Notes under the pieces: model-generated
What the model was told of the DNA's origin: nothing
Database searches by the model: none
The model's input: the letters and a program-made list of their open reading frames with translations, nothing else
Assembly (NCBI RefSeq): GCF_009208055.1
Contig: NZ_WFKI01000006.1
Location: 1 to 64,000, forward strand
Direction: 5' to 3'
DNA: 64,000 nucleotides
From: Poseidonibacter ostreae
GTDB taxonomy: Bacteria > Campylobacterota > Campylobacteria > Campylobacterales > Arcobacteraceae
Made by a program: the position numbers and the translations under genes
Shown here: positions 42,914-51,978 of the stretch, one piece after another
Numbering within the stretch: position 1 is the stretch's first letter
Layout: the number at the start of each line of letters is the position of its first letter

Positions 42914-44038
42914 TTATGAGAACCATTTTTTAGCTTTTTCAAACATTCCTTCAAAGCTAGTTTCATGAGGTTTACTTTCAACTCCAAAACTTTCTTGTAG
43001 TTTTTCTAATAACTCTTTTTGTTCACTATCTAATTTTTTTGGATATTCAATTTTAATTTGTACTACTAAATTACCTTTTCCATATCCTTGAACAGATTTA
43101 ACACCTTCATTTTTAAATGTAAACTGTTGCTTATCCTTAGCACCTGCTGGAATTTCAAGCTCTAATTCACCTCTTAATCCAGGTATTTTGATTTTTCCAC
43201 CAAGAGCTACTTGTGTAAAGAAAATAGGTGCTTCATAATAAATATCGTCATCATGTCTTACAAAGTGAGAATCTTCTTTTACAGAAACTTCTAAGTATAA
43301 ATCACCTCTTGAACCATCTGGTGCAATATTTCCTTTATTTGAAACTCTAATTCTCATTCCATCATTTACACCCTCAGGAATATCAACTTTAAAGCTATCT
43401 TTAACTTCATCATATCCTGTAGCATTACATTTTTTACAAGATGAACTTGCAGCTTGACCTGAGCCTTGACATGTTGGACATGTTTGTGCAAAAGTCATAA
43501 AACCTTGTCTAGCATGAACTTGACCTTGTCCTGCACAAGTTGAACATGTAGATAATTTACCATCTTTAGCACCAGTTCCCTTACAAGCTTTACAAGCAGT
43601 TTTATATGTGTATTTAATCTCTTTATTACATCCAAATATTGCTTCATTAAACTCTAGTCTAACTTCTACAGCAACATCCAAATTATAGTTATATGATTTT
43701 CTTTGTCTTCTTGAACTTCCGCCACCACCGAATGCAGAACCAAACATCTCTTCAAAAACAGAACCTAAATCATCAAAGCCACCAGAGAAACCACCTCTTT
43801 GTTGACCATGTCCTTCAAGACCAGCTTTTCCATGTCTATCATAAATCGCTCTTTTTTCTTGATCACTTAATACTTGGTATGCTTCATTTACTGCTTTAAA
43901 TGATTCTTCAGCTTCATTATCCCCTGGATTTTTATCTGGATGATATTTCATAGCCATTTTTCTATAGGCTTTTTTTATAACACTTTTATCAGCATCTCTA
44001 CTCACTTCTAATAGTTCATAGTAATCAATTTCAGTCAA
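42914..44038 (-). CDS. dnaJ: Chaperone protein DnaJ
   Basis: The 374-residue Hsp40 cochaperone of DnaK has a J domain (about 1-70) with HPDKNPGD. A Gly/Phe-rich region (about 75-110) leads to a zinc-binding domain with four CxxCxGxG-type motifs (CKACKGTG, CSTCAGQG, CPTCQGSG, CKKCNATG). The last lacks the second glycine. The C-terminal substrate-binding domains contain VEVRLEFNEA and GDLYLEVSVKED. Neither dnaK nor grpE is nearby. It is divergent from recR, sharing an 84-base region with a dyad. Confidence 0.96.
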   Translation of the reverse strand: MTEIDYYELLEVSRDADKSVIKKAYRKMAMKYHPDKNPGDNEAEESFKAVNEAYQVLSDQEKRAIYDRHGKAGLEGHGQQRGGFSGGFDDLGSVFEEMFGSAFGGGGSSRRQRKSYNYNLDVAVEVRLEFNEAIFGCNKEIKYTYKTACKACKGTGAKDGKLSTCSTCAGQGQVHARQGFMTFAQTCPTCQGSGQAASSSCKKCNATGYDEVKDSFKVDIPEGVNDGMRIRVSNKGNIAPDGSRGDLYLEVSVKEDSHFVRHDDDIYYEAPIFFTQVALGGKIKIPGLRGELELEIPAGAKDKQQFTFKNEGVKSVQGYGKGNLVVQIKIEYPKKLDSEQKELLEKLQESFGVESKPHETSFEGMFEKAKKWFS

Positions 44039-44077
44039 TGTAAACTCCTAAATAATATTTATATTCTAATCACAATC

Positions 44078-44123
44078 CGCGATTTTATCTAAAAAAAAAT
44101 AAATATTTGATATAATCGCGATA
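44078..44123. promoter_or_regulatory. Dyad and -10 box between dnaJ and recR
   Basis: CGCGATTTTATC (44078-44089) and GATATAATCGCG (44109-44120) are inverted repeats with one mismatch, separated by 19 bases. The right arm contains the recR -10 box TATAAT (44111-44116), which ends 6 bases before the recR ATG, so that transcript is probably leaderless. It is not a CIRCE or HAIR element by sequence. A regulator may bind here. Confidence 0.5.
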
Positions 44124-44695
44124 TGAAAAAAGGCCTAGAAAAATTTTATGAACTTGTAGAAGCATTTGAATCCTTACCAACTATTGGTAAGAAGTCTGCT
44201 CTTAGATTAGCTTATCATGTTGTTATGAATGATAATTACTGTGGTATTAAAATTGCACATAGTATAGAAAATGCTTTAAAAAATATTACAAAATGCGTTA
44301 AATGTGGTTCAATGAGTGAACATGAAATATGTGAAGTGTGTTTAGATGACTCTAGAGATAACACAAAAATGTGTATTGTTCAAAGTGCAAAAGATATCTT
44401 TATAATTGAAGATTCTAAGCAGTTTGATGGAAAATATTTCGTAATAGAAGAGTTGGAACAATATGCTTTAGATAGTTTAAATGAGTTTGTACTTAATAAT
44501 AAAGTTGAGACAGTTCTCTTCGCTATTACACCCTCTATTGCTAATGATGCTTTTATTTTATACATTGAAGACAAATTAAAAAATAGAGATATTAAATTTA
44601 CAAAGATTGCTCAAGGTGTTCCAACAGGAGTTAGTTTAGAAAATGTGGATATTTTATCTTTATCAAAAGCAATTCAAAGTAAAGTAGAGATTTAA
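44123..44695 (+). CDS. recR: Recombination protein RecR
   Basis: The 190-residue protein acts in RecFOR-type gap repair, binding DNA as a ring. It has an N-terminal helix-hairpin-helix (LPTIGKKSA), a zinc finger with Cys58, Cys61, Cys70 and Cys73 (CVKCGS, CEVC) and a Toprim domain starting CIVQSAKDIFIIED. The C-terminal Walker-like region is KIAQGVPTG. It is slightly shorter than the usual 200 residues but complete. Two bases after its stop a small Cys-rich gene begins. Confidence 0.94.
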   Translation: MKKGLEKFYELVEAFESLPTIGKKSALRLAYHVVMNDNYCGIKIAHSIENALKNITKCVKCGSMSEHEICEVCLDDSRDNTKMCIVQSAKDIFIIEDSKQFDGKYFVIEELEQYALDSLNEFVLNNKVETVLFAITPSIANDAFILYIEDKLKNRDIKFTKIAQGVPTGVSLENVDILSLSKAIQSKVEI

Positions 44696-44696
44696 A

Positions 44697-44870
44697 ATGA
44701 GTACACCTAGAATTGTATGCCAAAAATGCATTTATTATTATGTAACTTGGGAACAAGGAAAACCCCATGGATGTAATGCCTATGGGTTTAAATCTCAACA
44801 AATACCATCAGTTGTTGTAAAAAGTTCTAGTAAAACTGATTGTAACTTTTTCAAGCAAATGCAAAGATAG
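44697..44870 (+). CDS. Cysteine-rich 57-residue protein downstream of recR
   Basis: The 57-codon frame starts at the ATG one base after the recR TAA and ends two bases before the kinase ATG, so it is embedded in an operon. The product has four cysteines (Cys8, Cys11, Cys26, Cys49) and one PHGC motif, and contains YYYVTWEQ and YGFKSQQIPS. It could bind zinc or an iron-sulfur cluster. The tight packing and clear amino-acid pattern support a real gene, although I do not recognise a named family. Confidence 0.75.
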   Translation: MSTPRIVCQKCIYYYVTWEQGKPHGCNAYGFKSQQIPSVVVKSSSKTDCNFFKQMQR

Positions 44871-44872
44871 TA

Positions 44873-46369
44873 ATGAAGCAAAAATATTTAGAAAATCAAA
44901 TTAATAATTTTAAGAAAAATAAATTATCAATTATAAGGTATTGGATAAATAAAGATGAAATTATAATTATTTTAAATACTCGAAAAATTGATAAAGAGTT
45001 ATTTATCAAAAGATATGCTTTTGGTTTATTAGATTATTATATAGATTTAATTAGCAATAATACAAAAATTGGTAAATCTGCATCTATGAATGATTTTTTA
45101 AAATATTTAAATAAACAAAACGTAAAACAAGATGAACTTTATACTCTTTGTATTGGTTTTAAAAATGCATTACTTGAATATTTAGCAGAACTAAATATAA
45201 ATTGTTTTGAAACCTCAAAAGAAATTAATAAGCTTTTTGAAGAAGTTTTAAAAAATTTTATTGAAATTTATAGTAAAACAACAAAAGAGATTGAAAAAGC
45301 ATTAAGTAAATCTGCTGATATAGTTGATAAACAAGTTATATTATCTAGAACAGATATAAATGGCAAAATATTAAAAGTTTCATCAGCTTTTTGTAAAATG
45401 AATGGATATAACAGTTCTGAGTTAGTTGGACAAACACATAATCTTTTAAGACATCATGACACAGCAAAAGAGACTATTGATGATTTATGGAAAACAATCA
45501 AATCTGGAAATATTTGGTCAGGTGAATTAAAAAATATTAAAAAGAATGGAGATTTCTATTGGGTTGAAACGACAATTTATCCAAACTTTGATAATATGAA
45601 ACAAATTATAAGTTTTGATGCAATTAGTCAAGATATAACTTCAAAGAAAGTTATAGAAAGTCAACAAAACTTATTGATTGAACAATCAAAGCATGCAGCA
45701 ATGGGTGAAATGATTTCAATGATTGCACATCAATGGAGACAACCTTTACAGGCAGTTTCTATTTTAGTTCAAAAATTACCACTTACTAAAATGATGGGTT
45801 CTGAAATTACTGATGAGTTAATTGATAATGTAGTAGATGATGTTGGTAAACAACTTCAATATATGTCAAAAACGATTGATGATTTTAGAGATTTTTTTAA
45901 GCCAAATCGTAATAGAGAAGAAATTGATATTTCTATAATTATAAATAAATCAATAGATTTTTTAGGATATTTATTAAAAGCTAATTCAATACAATTAAAT
46001 ATTAAAAATGATTTTAATGTTGAAGTTTTTGTATATGTAAATGAAATAGTACAAGCAATAATAAATATAATAAAAAATGCATGTGATGCTTTAAATGAAA
46101 AAGATGATGAAGATAAAATTATAAATATCAGTACAAAAAAAGAGAGTGATTATATTTGCATTATAATTGAAGATAATGCAGGTGGAATTCCAAATAATGT
46201 TATAGGAAAAATATTTGAACCATATTTTTCTACAAAAACTAATAAAAATGGAACAGGATTAGGCTTATATATGTGTAAAACGATAATTGAACAGCATAGC
46301 AATGGTGTTATAAGTGTTGAAAACACAAATATAGGTGCACAGTTCATAATTAAATTACCATTACAATAG
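44873..46369 (+). CDS. Cytoplasmic PAS-domain histidine kinase
   Basis: The 498-residue kinase has an all-helical N-terminal input region (about 1-145), perhaps RsbR-like. An Aer-type PAS domain follows (about 153-258, with LLRHHDTAKETIDDLW and KNGDFYWVE), the kind that binds FAD or haem for redox sensing. Then come H-box MIAHQWRQPLQ (His286), N-box NIIKNACDAL, DNAGGIP and GTGLGLYMCKTIIE. No membrane segment is present. It lies in the operon after recR and the Cys-rich gene and 9 bases before the dUTPase fusion. The partner response regulator is not adjacent. Confidence 0.87.
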   Translation: MKQKYLENQINNFKKNKLSIIRYWINKDEIIIILNTRKIDKELFIKRYAFGLLDYYIDLISNNTKIGKSASMNDFLKYLNKQNVKQDELYTLCIGFKNALLEYLAELNINCFETSKEINKLFEEVLKNFIEIYSKTTKEIEKALSKSADIVDKQVILSRTDINGKILKVSSAFCKMNGYNSSELVGQTHNLLRHHDTAKETIDDLWKTIKSGNIWSGELKNIKKNGDFYWVETTIYPNFDNMKQIISFDAISQDITSKKVIESQQNLLIEQSKHAAMGEMISMIAHQWRQPLQAVSILVQKLPLTKMMGSEITDELIDNVVDDVGKQLQYMSKTIDDFRDFFKPNRNREEIDISIIINKSIDFLGYLLKANSIQLNIKNDFNVEVFVYVNEIVQAIINIIKNACDALNEKDDEDKIINISTKKESDYICIIIEDNAGGIPNNVIGKIFEPYFSTKTNKNGTGLGLYMCKTIIEQHSNGVISVENTNIGAQFIIKLPLQ

Positions 46370-46378
46370 GAGAAGAGT

Positions 46379-47302
46379 TTGTTATATAAAGATTTTAAAA
46401 CTAGTATTAAATCCTTAGGATTTTTATCAATTGAAGATTTTATGAAATATATTGGGGTTACATCAGCAGATGTATTAAAGTGGGAAGAAAAAGATGATGT
46501 TCCTTATACTGTTTCATTAATAGTTCATTTGTTAAAAGGGGAGAAAAACCTTCCTAATGATAGTGCTTTAGATAATGTAATTGAAGAGTGTTTACCTTTA
46601 GCATCACTTTTAGAAGAATCATCTTCTTTCCCTCATAAACTAGAAGAGATGTTTTTATTACAAAAACAATTAAATGACTCAACAAATGGTAAGAACTGGG
46701 AATTAGGTATTAATAGATTTGGTAAGGATATTAATTGGTTAAGATGTATTCATATGGAAGTTGCAGAGTTGATTGAATCAACTCCATGGAAACATTGGAA
46801 AAATATCAATGCACAGCCTGATATGAATAATATTCATGTAGAGCTTGTGGATATCTGGCACTTCTTAATGTCTTATATTTTACAAGAAACAAATGTTCCT
46901 AAAGCAGTTTCTTTAGTTAATACACATTGTATTTATGAAGCAGTTGAAGATGTTGATGTAAAAGCAATGGTTAAAGAATCTGAAAAACTATCTTATATTT
47001 CACTTGCAATTGAAACTGGTAATATGCCAACATTTTCTGGAATTGAAAGATTTATAGATCAATTCTTCAGATGTTGTAAAATTTCAGGATTATCTTTTAC
47101 TTGGTTACAAAAACTTTATATTGGTAAAAATTGTTTAAATAAGTTTAGACAAGATAATGGATATAAAGAGGGCTCTTACATAAAAGAGTGGAACGGAAGA
47201 GAAGATAATGTTGTAATGGTAGAAATTATTGAAACTATGGATAATGTTAGTTTTGATATATTATATGAAGAGCTAACACAAGCATATAATAAATGTAAGT
47301 AA
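46379..47302 (+). CDS. HTH-dUTPase fusion (all-alpha dUTP diphosphatase)
   Basis: The 307-residue protein has a C-terminal all-alpha NTP-PPase-type dUTPase (about 85-307). Metal motifs are visible: HMEVAELIES with Glu-x-x-Glu spacing, HVELVDIWHF with Glu and Asp, and the late NKFRQDNGYKEG and EWNGREDN. It would hydrolyse dUTP to dUMP. The first 60 residues hold a Cro-like helix-turn-helix (SIEDFMKYIGVTSADVLKWEE), an unusual addition that makes it longer than the roughly 230-residue norm. The start is TTG at 46379 with AGGAGAAGAG just upstream. Confidence 0.82.
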   Translation: MLYKDFKTSIKSLGFLSIEDFMKYIGVTSADVLKWEEKDDVPYTVSLIVHLLKGEKNLPNDSALDNVIEECLPLASLLEESSSFPHKLEEMFLLQKQLNDSTNGKNWELGINRFGKDINWLRCIHMEVAELIESTPWKHWKNINAQPDMNNIHVELVDIWHFLMSYILQETNVPKAVSLVNTHCIYEAVEDVDVKAMVKESEKLSYISLAIETGNMPTFSGIERFIDQFFRCCKISGLSFTWLQKLYIGKNCLNKFRQDNGYKEGSYIKEWNGREDNVVMVEIIETMDNVSFDILYEELTQAYNKCK

Positions 47303-47309
47303 AAAAAGA

Positions 47310-47340
47310 AATAGCTTAGTAAATAAATTACTAAGCTATT
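47310..47340. terminator. Bidirectional terminator
   Basis: AATAGCTTAGTAA (47310-47322), a 5-base loop and the complementary arm (47328-47340) form a 13-bp stem. A seven-A run precedes it and seven T residues follow the arm's AT end. It separates the convergent dUTPase and carbonic-anhydrase-like genes. Confidence 0.8.
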
Positions 47341-47343
47341 TTT

Positions 47344-47844
47344 TTAAGAATAATCGTTTTTATAATCTACATAATGAGCAGCATGATTTATTAATCCTTG
47401 CTCATCTTCACTTGATAATTGTTTTACAACTTTAGCAGGACTTCCCATAATTAAAGAATTAGGTGGAAAAACTTTTCCAGCTGTAACAAGTGAATTAGCT
47501 CCAACAATTGAGCCTTTACCAATTACAGCATTATCTAAAATTGTTGCACTCATTCCAATTAAACAGTTATCTTCGATTTTACAACCATGTAACATTACTT
47601 TATGTCCTACAGTTACATTATCTCCAATAATTGTTTGAGAATCAACATCTGTATGAATCATTGATAAATCTTGAATATTTGTATTTTTGCCAATAGTAAC
47701 TGTACTAACATCAGCTCTTACAACACATTGAAACCATATTGAAGAGTTCTCTGCTATTGTAACTTGTCCAATAACATCAGCGCTTGGAGCAATCCAAGCT
47801 TTTGGGTCAATCTTTGGATAATATTCTTTAAACTTTAAAATCAT
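47344..47844 (-). CDS. Gamma-carbonic anhydrase-like hexapeptide protein
   Basis: The 166-residue left-handed beta-helix protein of the YrdA/CaiE type has repeats such as ADVIGQVTI, NTNIQDLSMIHTD and IGDNVTVGHKVMLHGC. The three metal histidines are His64, His81 and His86, so a metal site is likely. Close relatives are often annotated as carbonic anhydrases but many lack activity. It is the last gene of a five-gene operon, 8 bases after the M14 carboxypeptidase gene, and may be a general add-on or be functionally related. Confidence 0.85.
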   Translation of the reverse strand: MILKFKEYYPKIDPKAWIAPSADVIGQVTIAENSSIWFQCVVRADVSTVTIGKNTNIQDLSMIHTDVDSQTIIGDNVTVGHKVMLHGCKIEDNCLIGMSATILDNAVIGKGSIVGANSLVTAGKVFPPNSLIMGSPAKVVKQLSSEDEQGLINHAAHYVDYKNDYS

Positions 47845-47852
47845 TATTTCTC

Positions 47853-50438
47853 CTACTTTGCTTCATACTTTAATATGATAGGTTCAGAATAGTTTGGAAC
47901 TTCATCATAAGTAAAAATAGCATAATATTTATCAATATCTAAAGCGCCAAAATCATCATAAGTATAGTTATCCATACCTGCAAAAAGTTTTTGTCCATCA
48001 TGAGTAGAATAGGGCTCTCTATAGGCATTTTTCATAACTTTTACCCCTTTTAAATCACTATGTTTAGGGTTTGTCCATGTTAATTTAATCTTTCCATTTT
48101 CATTAATTAATTGAGCGTTTTCAACTTGTGGTAAAGCTTCTCTTCTTTTTGGAATATGTTCAATTATAAGTTTAGGACTTAAAGATTGATTTTGTGTTTC
48201 CCATGATACTGTTTTATTTTTTATAGCTTTTCTTGATGTTGTTGGTTTTAAAACAAAGGCAACATCACTTTTATCTTTTAGCTTTTCATTTAAAGTGATT
48301 TCAGAAAAAGTATCAAATGTAAAATATTGAGTTTGATTGTTTTTTAACTCATTTGCACTTACATCATAACCAATATTTTGAATAATCTCTCTATTGGAAA
48401 TACCTTCATAATCTTTATCAATATTTTCATCTACAAACTCTAAATGGAATCTAATATCGTCTTTAATATAAATCTTTGTAGAGTTTAACTCAAAATAAGC
48501 TCTTGTAATAAAAGTTTCATTATAAGGTGGTAATGAAGAAATATTAAACTCAAAAGTAGAATATATTTTACATCCATTTTTATCATATCCTGAACTTAGT
48601 TCATCTGTTTTTACGCCATCTTTACTTAAAGTATATAAAGCCTTTGGGTATAAAACTGAAACAGTTGGTTTAATAGTGTAAGTAACTTCTAGTCTAGGTC
48701 TATAAGGTAATCCATAACCATACTTACCATATCCAATATCCCATTGCATCATCTGTCTAGTTCTACCAATAATAAGCTCTTTAGGACCTTCAACTCTTAG
48801 AGTTACTTGACCATTTTTTGCAACTTTTTGTAAACATTCACATTCAATCCCTGAAAGTTCCCATGTTCTCCAAATACCTTGAGTTAATTTATCAGAAGAT
48901 GTTGGTCTACCAATATATTGTAATATTTTCATATTATCAACATCATCAAAATCTGTAATATCACCCATTGTTTCTTGGTCTACAATACCAACATTCCATT
49001 CACCATATTTTTCAATAGTTGTTGAAACCCTATTAATAGGATATAAGTTGAAATCTGCAGATTTAATAATTGCATTATCAGGAAGTGAAGAAACATTTAT
49101 TGTAATAATTGAATAAGAGATACCCTTATTTTCATCAACACCAACAAATAAAGAGTTTACACCAAAGTGTTTTGCATTATTATTTAAGTTTTCTGCAACA
49201 TAGCCTGTATCTTTAGAGTTTGCATAATAAGTTCTTGAAAATTCATCATATTCAGGATCTGTTCTAAGTCTAATTTGAGGATAAAATGGCGATTTTTGGT
49301 TTGTTTTTTTATTTACAACTCTAATATTATAATAATAGTCTTTATTACTTTGTAAATTAATATCACTAAACTCTAGATTTTGAGTTCTTGCAATTAAATT
49401 TGAACCATTACAAAAAGATTTATCTTTTAAACTTCTATATATTTCAAAAAACACATCTTCTTTGCTTGTATAAGACCATTTAAGATTAACATGATTTGAA
49501 CCAATCTCTGTGATTTCAAAAGAGTCAACTCTTGTAATTGTACTTTTTTTATCATAATTTGGAACTTCTTTAACAGCTGCTAGTAAAGCAGGAATATGCT
49601 CTCTTACATGCTCATCCATATCATCCATATAATCAGATATATTTCTAGTACCAACTTCTACAACACTTGAAATAATACCTCTTGAGTGATAAAATTCTCT
49701 TCCTGAACCTGAAATAAGTTTAGTAGGTGGTTTACCTTGATGAATACCATATTCTCTACCTGATATTTTTTTTATCTCTTCTGCCATATTTGCACAAAGA
49801 GTATTCATATCTGTAGTATCAATTGTATCTTCATGTCTAAAATCATGTGCAGGGAAAAATACATTTCCTTGTGAGTGATAATCTAAAGCAATTGAAATAT
49901 TTTCATGAGCTTCAACAAAATCTCTTAAAGCTCTTGTTTCTGGTTCTGAAAATGGTTCAGGTCCTCCATATACATTTGATGAAGGAACAGAAGATTTTAC
50001 ATATCCAATTGGAAAGTTTCTATTTAAATCAACTCCATATGTTCCATCTGCATTTACTCTTCTATTTTTTCTCCAAAAAGAGAAGTGGTTTTTTGAGTAT
50101 TCATATCCATCTGGATTTGCACAAGGAACCATATAAATAGTTGTATTTTCTAAGTATGCTTGAATTGTTGGGTCGTTTTCATAGTTTTCTAAGACATATT
50201 TAGCAAACTCTATTGCTAATTCATGTCCAACCCATTCTCTTGCATGAATAGTTCCTGTAAAGAATAGGGCAGGTCTTGTATGTGCTGTTTTAATATCTTT
50301 AGAGATAGTAATTAAATTAATATCTCTTTTTTCCCAAGTTTTTCCAATTGACTCTAACTTAATATATTTAGAGTATTTATTTTCTAGATCTTTGAAAATA
50401 TCAGTAGACTCATTATATGATCTATAAAGTTGTTTCAA
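47853..50438 (-). CDS. M14 zinc carboxypeptidase with accessory domains
   Basis: The 861-residue protein has an N-terminal M14 domain (about 1-290). It shows TIHAREW (His65, Glu68), VPCANPDGYEY, VDLNRNFP, DYHSQGN with the third zinc histidine and SSVVEVGT with the catalytic glutamate, so the enzyme looks intact. A fibronectin-III-like segment follows (about 310-390), then two DNRLRE-like beta regions (about 390-570 and 575-715), then a final FnIII-like part. No signal peptide is visible at the start. It lies 3 bases after the ATP-grasp/HhH gene. Confidence 0.85.
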   Translation of the reverse strand: MKQLYRSYNESTDIFKDLENKYSKYIKLESIGKTWEKRDINLITISKDIKTAHTRPALFFTGTIHAREWVGHELAIEFAKYVLENYENDPTIQAYLENTTIYMVPCANPDGYEYSKNHFSFWRKNRRVNADGTYGVDLNRNFPIGYVKSSVPSSNVYGGPEPFSEPETRALRDFVEAHENISIALDYHSQGNVFFPAHDFRHEDTIDTTDMNTLCANMAEEIKKISGREYGIHQGKPPTKLISGSGREFYHSRGIISSVVEVGTRNISDYMDDMDEHVREHIPALLAAVKEVPNYDKKSTITRVDSFEITEIGSNHVNLKWSYTSKEDVFFEIYRSLKDKSFCNGSNLIARTQNLEFSDINLQSNKDYYYNIRVVNKKTNQKSPFYPQIRLRTDPEYDEFSRTYYANSKDTGYVAENLNNNAKHFGVNSLFVGVDENKGISYSIITINVSSLPDNAIIKSADFNLYPINRVSTTIEKYGEWNVGIVDQETMGDITDFDDVDNMKILQYIGRPTSSDKLTQGIWRTWELSGIECECLQKVAKNGQVTLRVEGPKELIIGRTRQMMQWDIGYGKYGYGLPYRPRLEVTYTIKPTVSVLYPKALYTLSKDGVKTDELSSGYDKNGCKIYSTFEFNISSLPPYNETFITRAYFELNSTKIYIKDDIRFHLEFVDENIDKDYEGISNREIIQNIGYDVSANELKNNQTQYFTFDTFSEITLNEKLKDKSDVAFVLKPTTSRKAIKNKTVSWETQNQSLSPKLIIEHIPKRREALPQVENAQLINENGKIKLTWTNPKHSDLKGVKVMKNAYREPYSTHDGQKLFAGMDNYTYDDFGALDIDKYYAIFTYDEVPNYSEPIILKYEAK

Positions 50439-50441
50439 AAA

Positions 50442-51956
50442 TTATTCTCCTATTTTTAATCTAGATTTTAATTGTGTAAATTTACTTTTACCAATTCCTT
50501 CAATATCTTTTAGTTGGTCTAAGTCTGTAAATACTTCAATTTTTTCTTTAAAATCTAAAATGATTTTTGCAAGTTTAGCACCAATACCTTTTATTTTCTT
50601 TAAAGTATTCTCATCTGCGTGATTAATATCAACTCTCATATCAGCAATATTTTCATCCCAAGTTTCAATCATTTGCTCATCAATTGATTCAAGTTCTAAT
50701 AAATCACTTGTATCTGTGATTGTATTATTCTCCTTAAAGTCCATAATATCAATTGCTAAATCATCTTCCATTCCGTGTAATGTCATTAAATCAGTTAAAG
50801 AGGCAGTGTTAAAGTTTATTTTATTTAATGATGCTTCATCTTTAATATGTTTTGTTTGAATGTCTTCAAGTTTTACATAGTTTGGTAATTTATCATAAGA
50901 ATACTCTTCTGGATAATCACTTGGATCATTTAATAGAGTTTTTTCCATATCAAAAGTATCATCTTTTTCATTTATAAAAAATGCTCCATCACAAGATGGT
51001 TTATATTTACTAAATCCAATATGTCTCATTGTTCTTAATAATGAAGGATCAATTTTACCTAATTCAACCCATGAATATAAAGGTACATGAGGCATTGGAA
51101 ATTTACCATTTGAGAAATCCCACATTAAGTATTGACAAATCCAGTCTCTAATATATGGAAAAGCAGCAAAAGCAGTTGCACACTCTAGAATATATGGTTT
51201 GTCATCATTTGCATCAATTGCAATATCACAAGCCCAATATTCAGCTTTTGCAGCTTTAGAAGCTTTAACTGCAAGTTCAAGTGCATTCATAGGAACATTT
51301 TCATAAGACATTGTTCCACCTTGAGAAGTATTTGTAATCCATTCTCCATCACCTGAGAATCTCCAGAAAGCACAAACAGGTTTATGACCTATTAACATTA
51401 CTCTTAAATCTCCAGAATATTTTAAATCTATTCCGTTTTGAGTATAAACAGGGTCATATTTTTCTTTTTCTAATAAATCATGAGCTTCTTTAAAGTTATC
51501 CGCTTTATGTACATAATAACCACCATAGTTTGAAGGACCATAAGATTTTTTAATGATTTGTGGGTATGTTGCTTCATTTTTTAAATAATCATAAGCTTTT
51601 TCTTTATTTTGATGAAAAATCTTTGTTTTAGGAATAGAGATATCATGTTTTTCACAAAATAGCGTTACATTCTCTTTTGATTTATTTGGAAACTGTGTTT
51701 CTAATGATGGGACAAATCTAACATGTGGAAGTTCATTTGAAATTTCTCTAAATGTTTCATAAGCAGTTGCTGGGATATTTCCAATTAATACATCAATTTT
51801 TTTTGCTCTAACTTCATTGATAAATCTTTGTTTATCTTTTCCCCAATGATATGTAACAGTCTCTATTTTATTTGGCCAACCTTTAAAGTTTGAATAATCA
51901 AAAAACCTTAAAACGTAATCCATATACAAAAAGCCTAACTTTGGTAATTTACTCAT
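50442..51956 (-). CDS. ATP-grasp ligase fused to ComEA-type helix-hairpin-helix domains
   Basis: The 504-residue protein has an N-terminal ATP-grasp fold (about 1-330). The ATP lysine lies in IIKKSYGPSNYGG, with DLRVMLIGHKPVCAFWR and an ECATAFAAF metal-site strand. The C-terminal part (about 375-504) has two helix-hairpin-helix modules of ComEA type, NFNTASLTDLMTLHG and INHADENTLKKIKGIGAK, then LKDIEGIGKS. ATP-grasp enzymes make amide or thioester bonds. HhH domains bind DNA. The joining of the two is unusual. It lies 22 bases after the second ATP-grasp gene. Confidence 0.82.
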   Translation of the reverse strand: MSKLPKLGFLYMDYVLRFFDYSNFKGWPNKIETVTYHWGKDKQRFINEVRAKKIDVLIGNIPATAYETFREISNELPHVRFVPSLETQFPNKSKENVTLFCEKHDISIPKTKIFHQNKEKAYDYLKNEATYPQIIKKSYGPSNYGGYYVHKADNFKEAHDLLEKEKYDPVYTQNGIDLKYSGDLRVMLIGHKPVCAFWRFSGDGEWITNTSQGGTMSYENVPMNALELAVKASKAAKAEYWACDIAIDANDDKPYILECATAFAAFPYIRDWICQYLMWDFSNGKFPMPHVPLYSWVELGKIDPSLLRTMRHIGFSKYKPSCDGAFFINEKDDTFDMEKTLLNDPSDYPEEYSYDKLPNYVKLEDIQTKHIKDEASLNKINFNTASLTDLMTLHGMEDDLAIDIMDFKENNTITDTSDLLELESIDEQMIETWDENIADMRVDINHADENTLKKIKGIGAKLAKIILDFKEKIEVFTDLDQLKDIEGIGKSKFTQLKSRLKIGE

Positions 51957-51978
51957 CTCTTTCCTTTTTTCTTATAAT

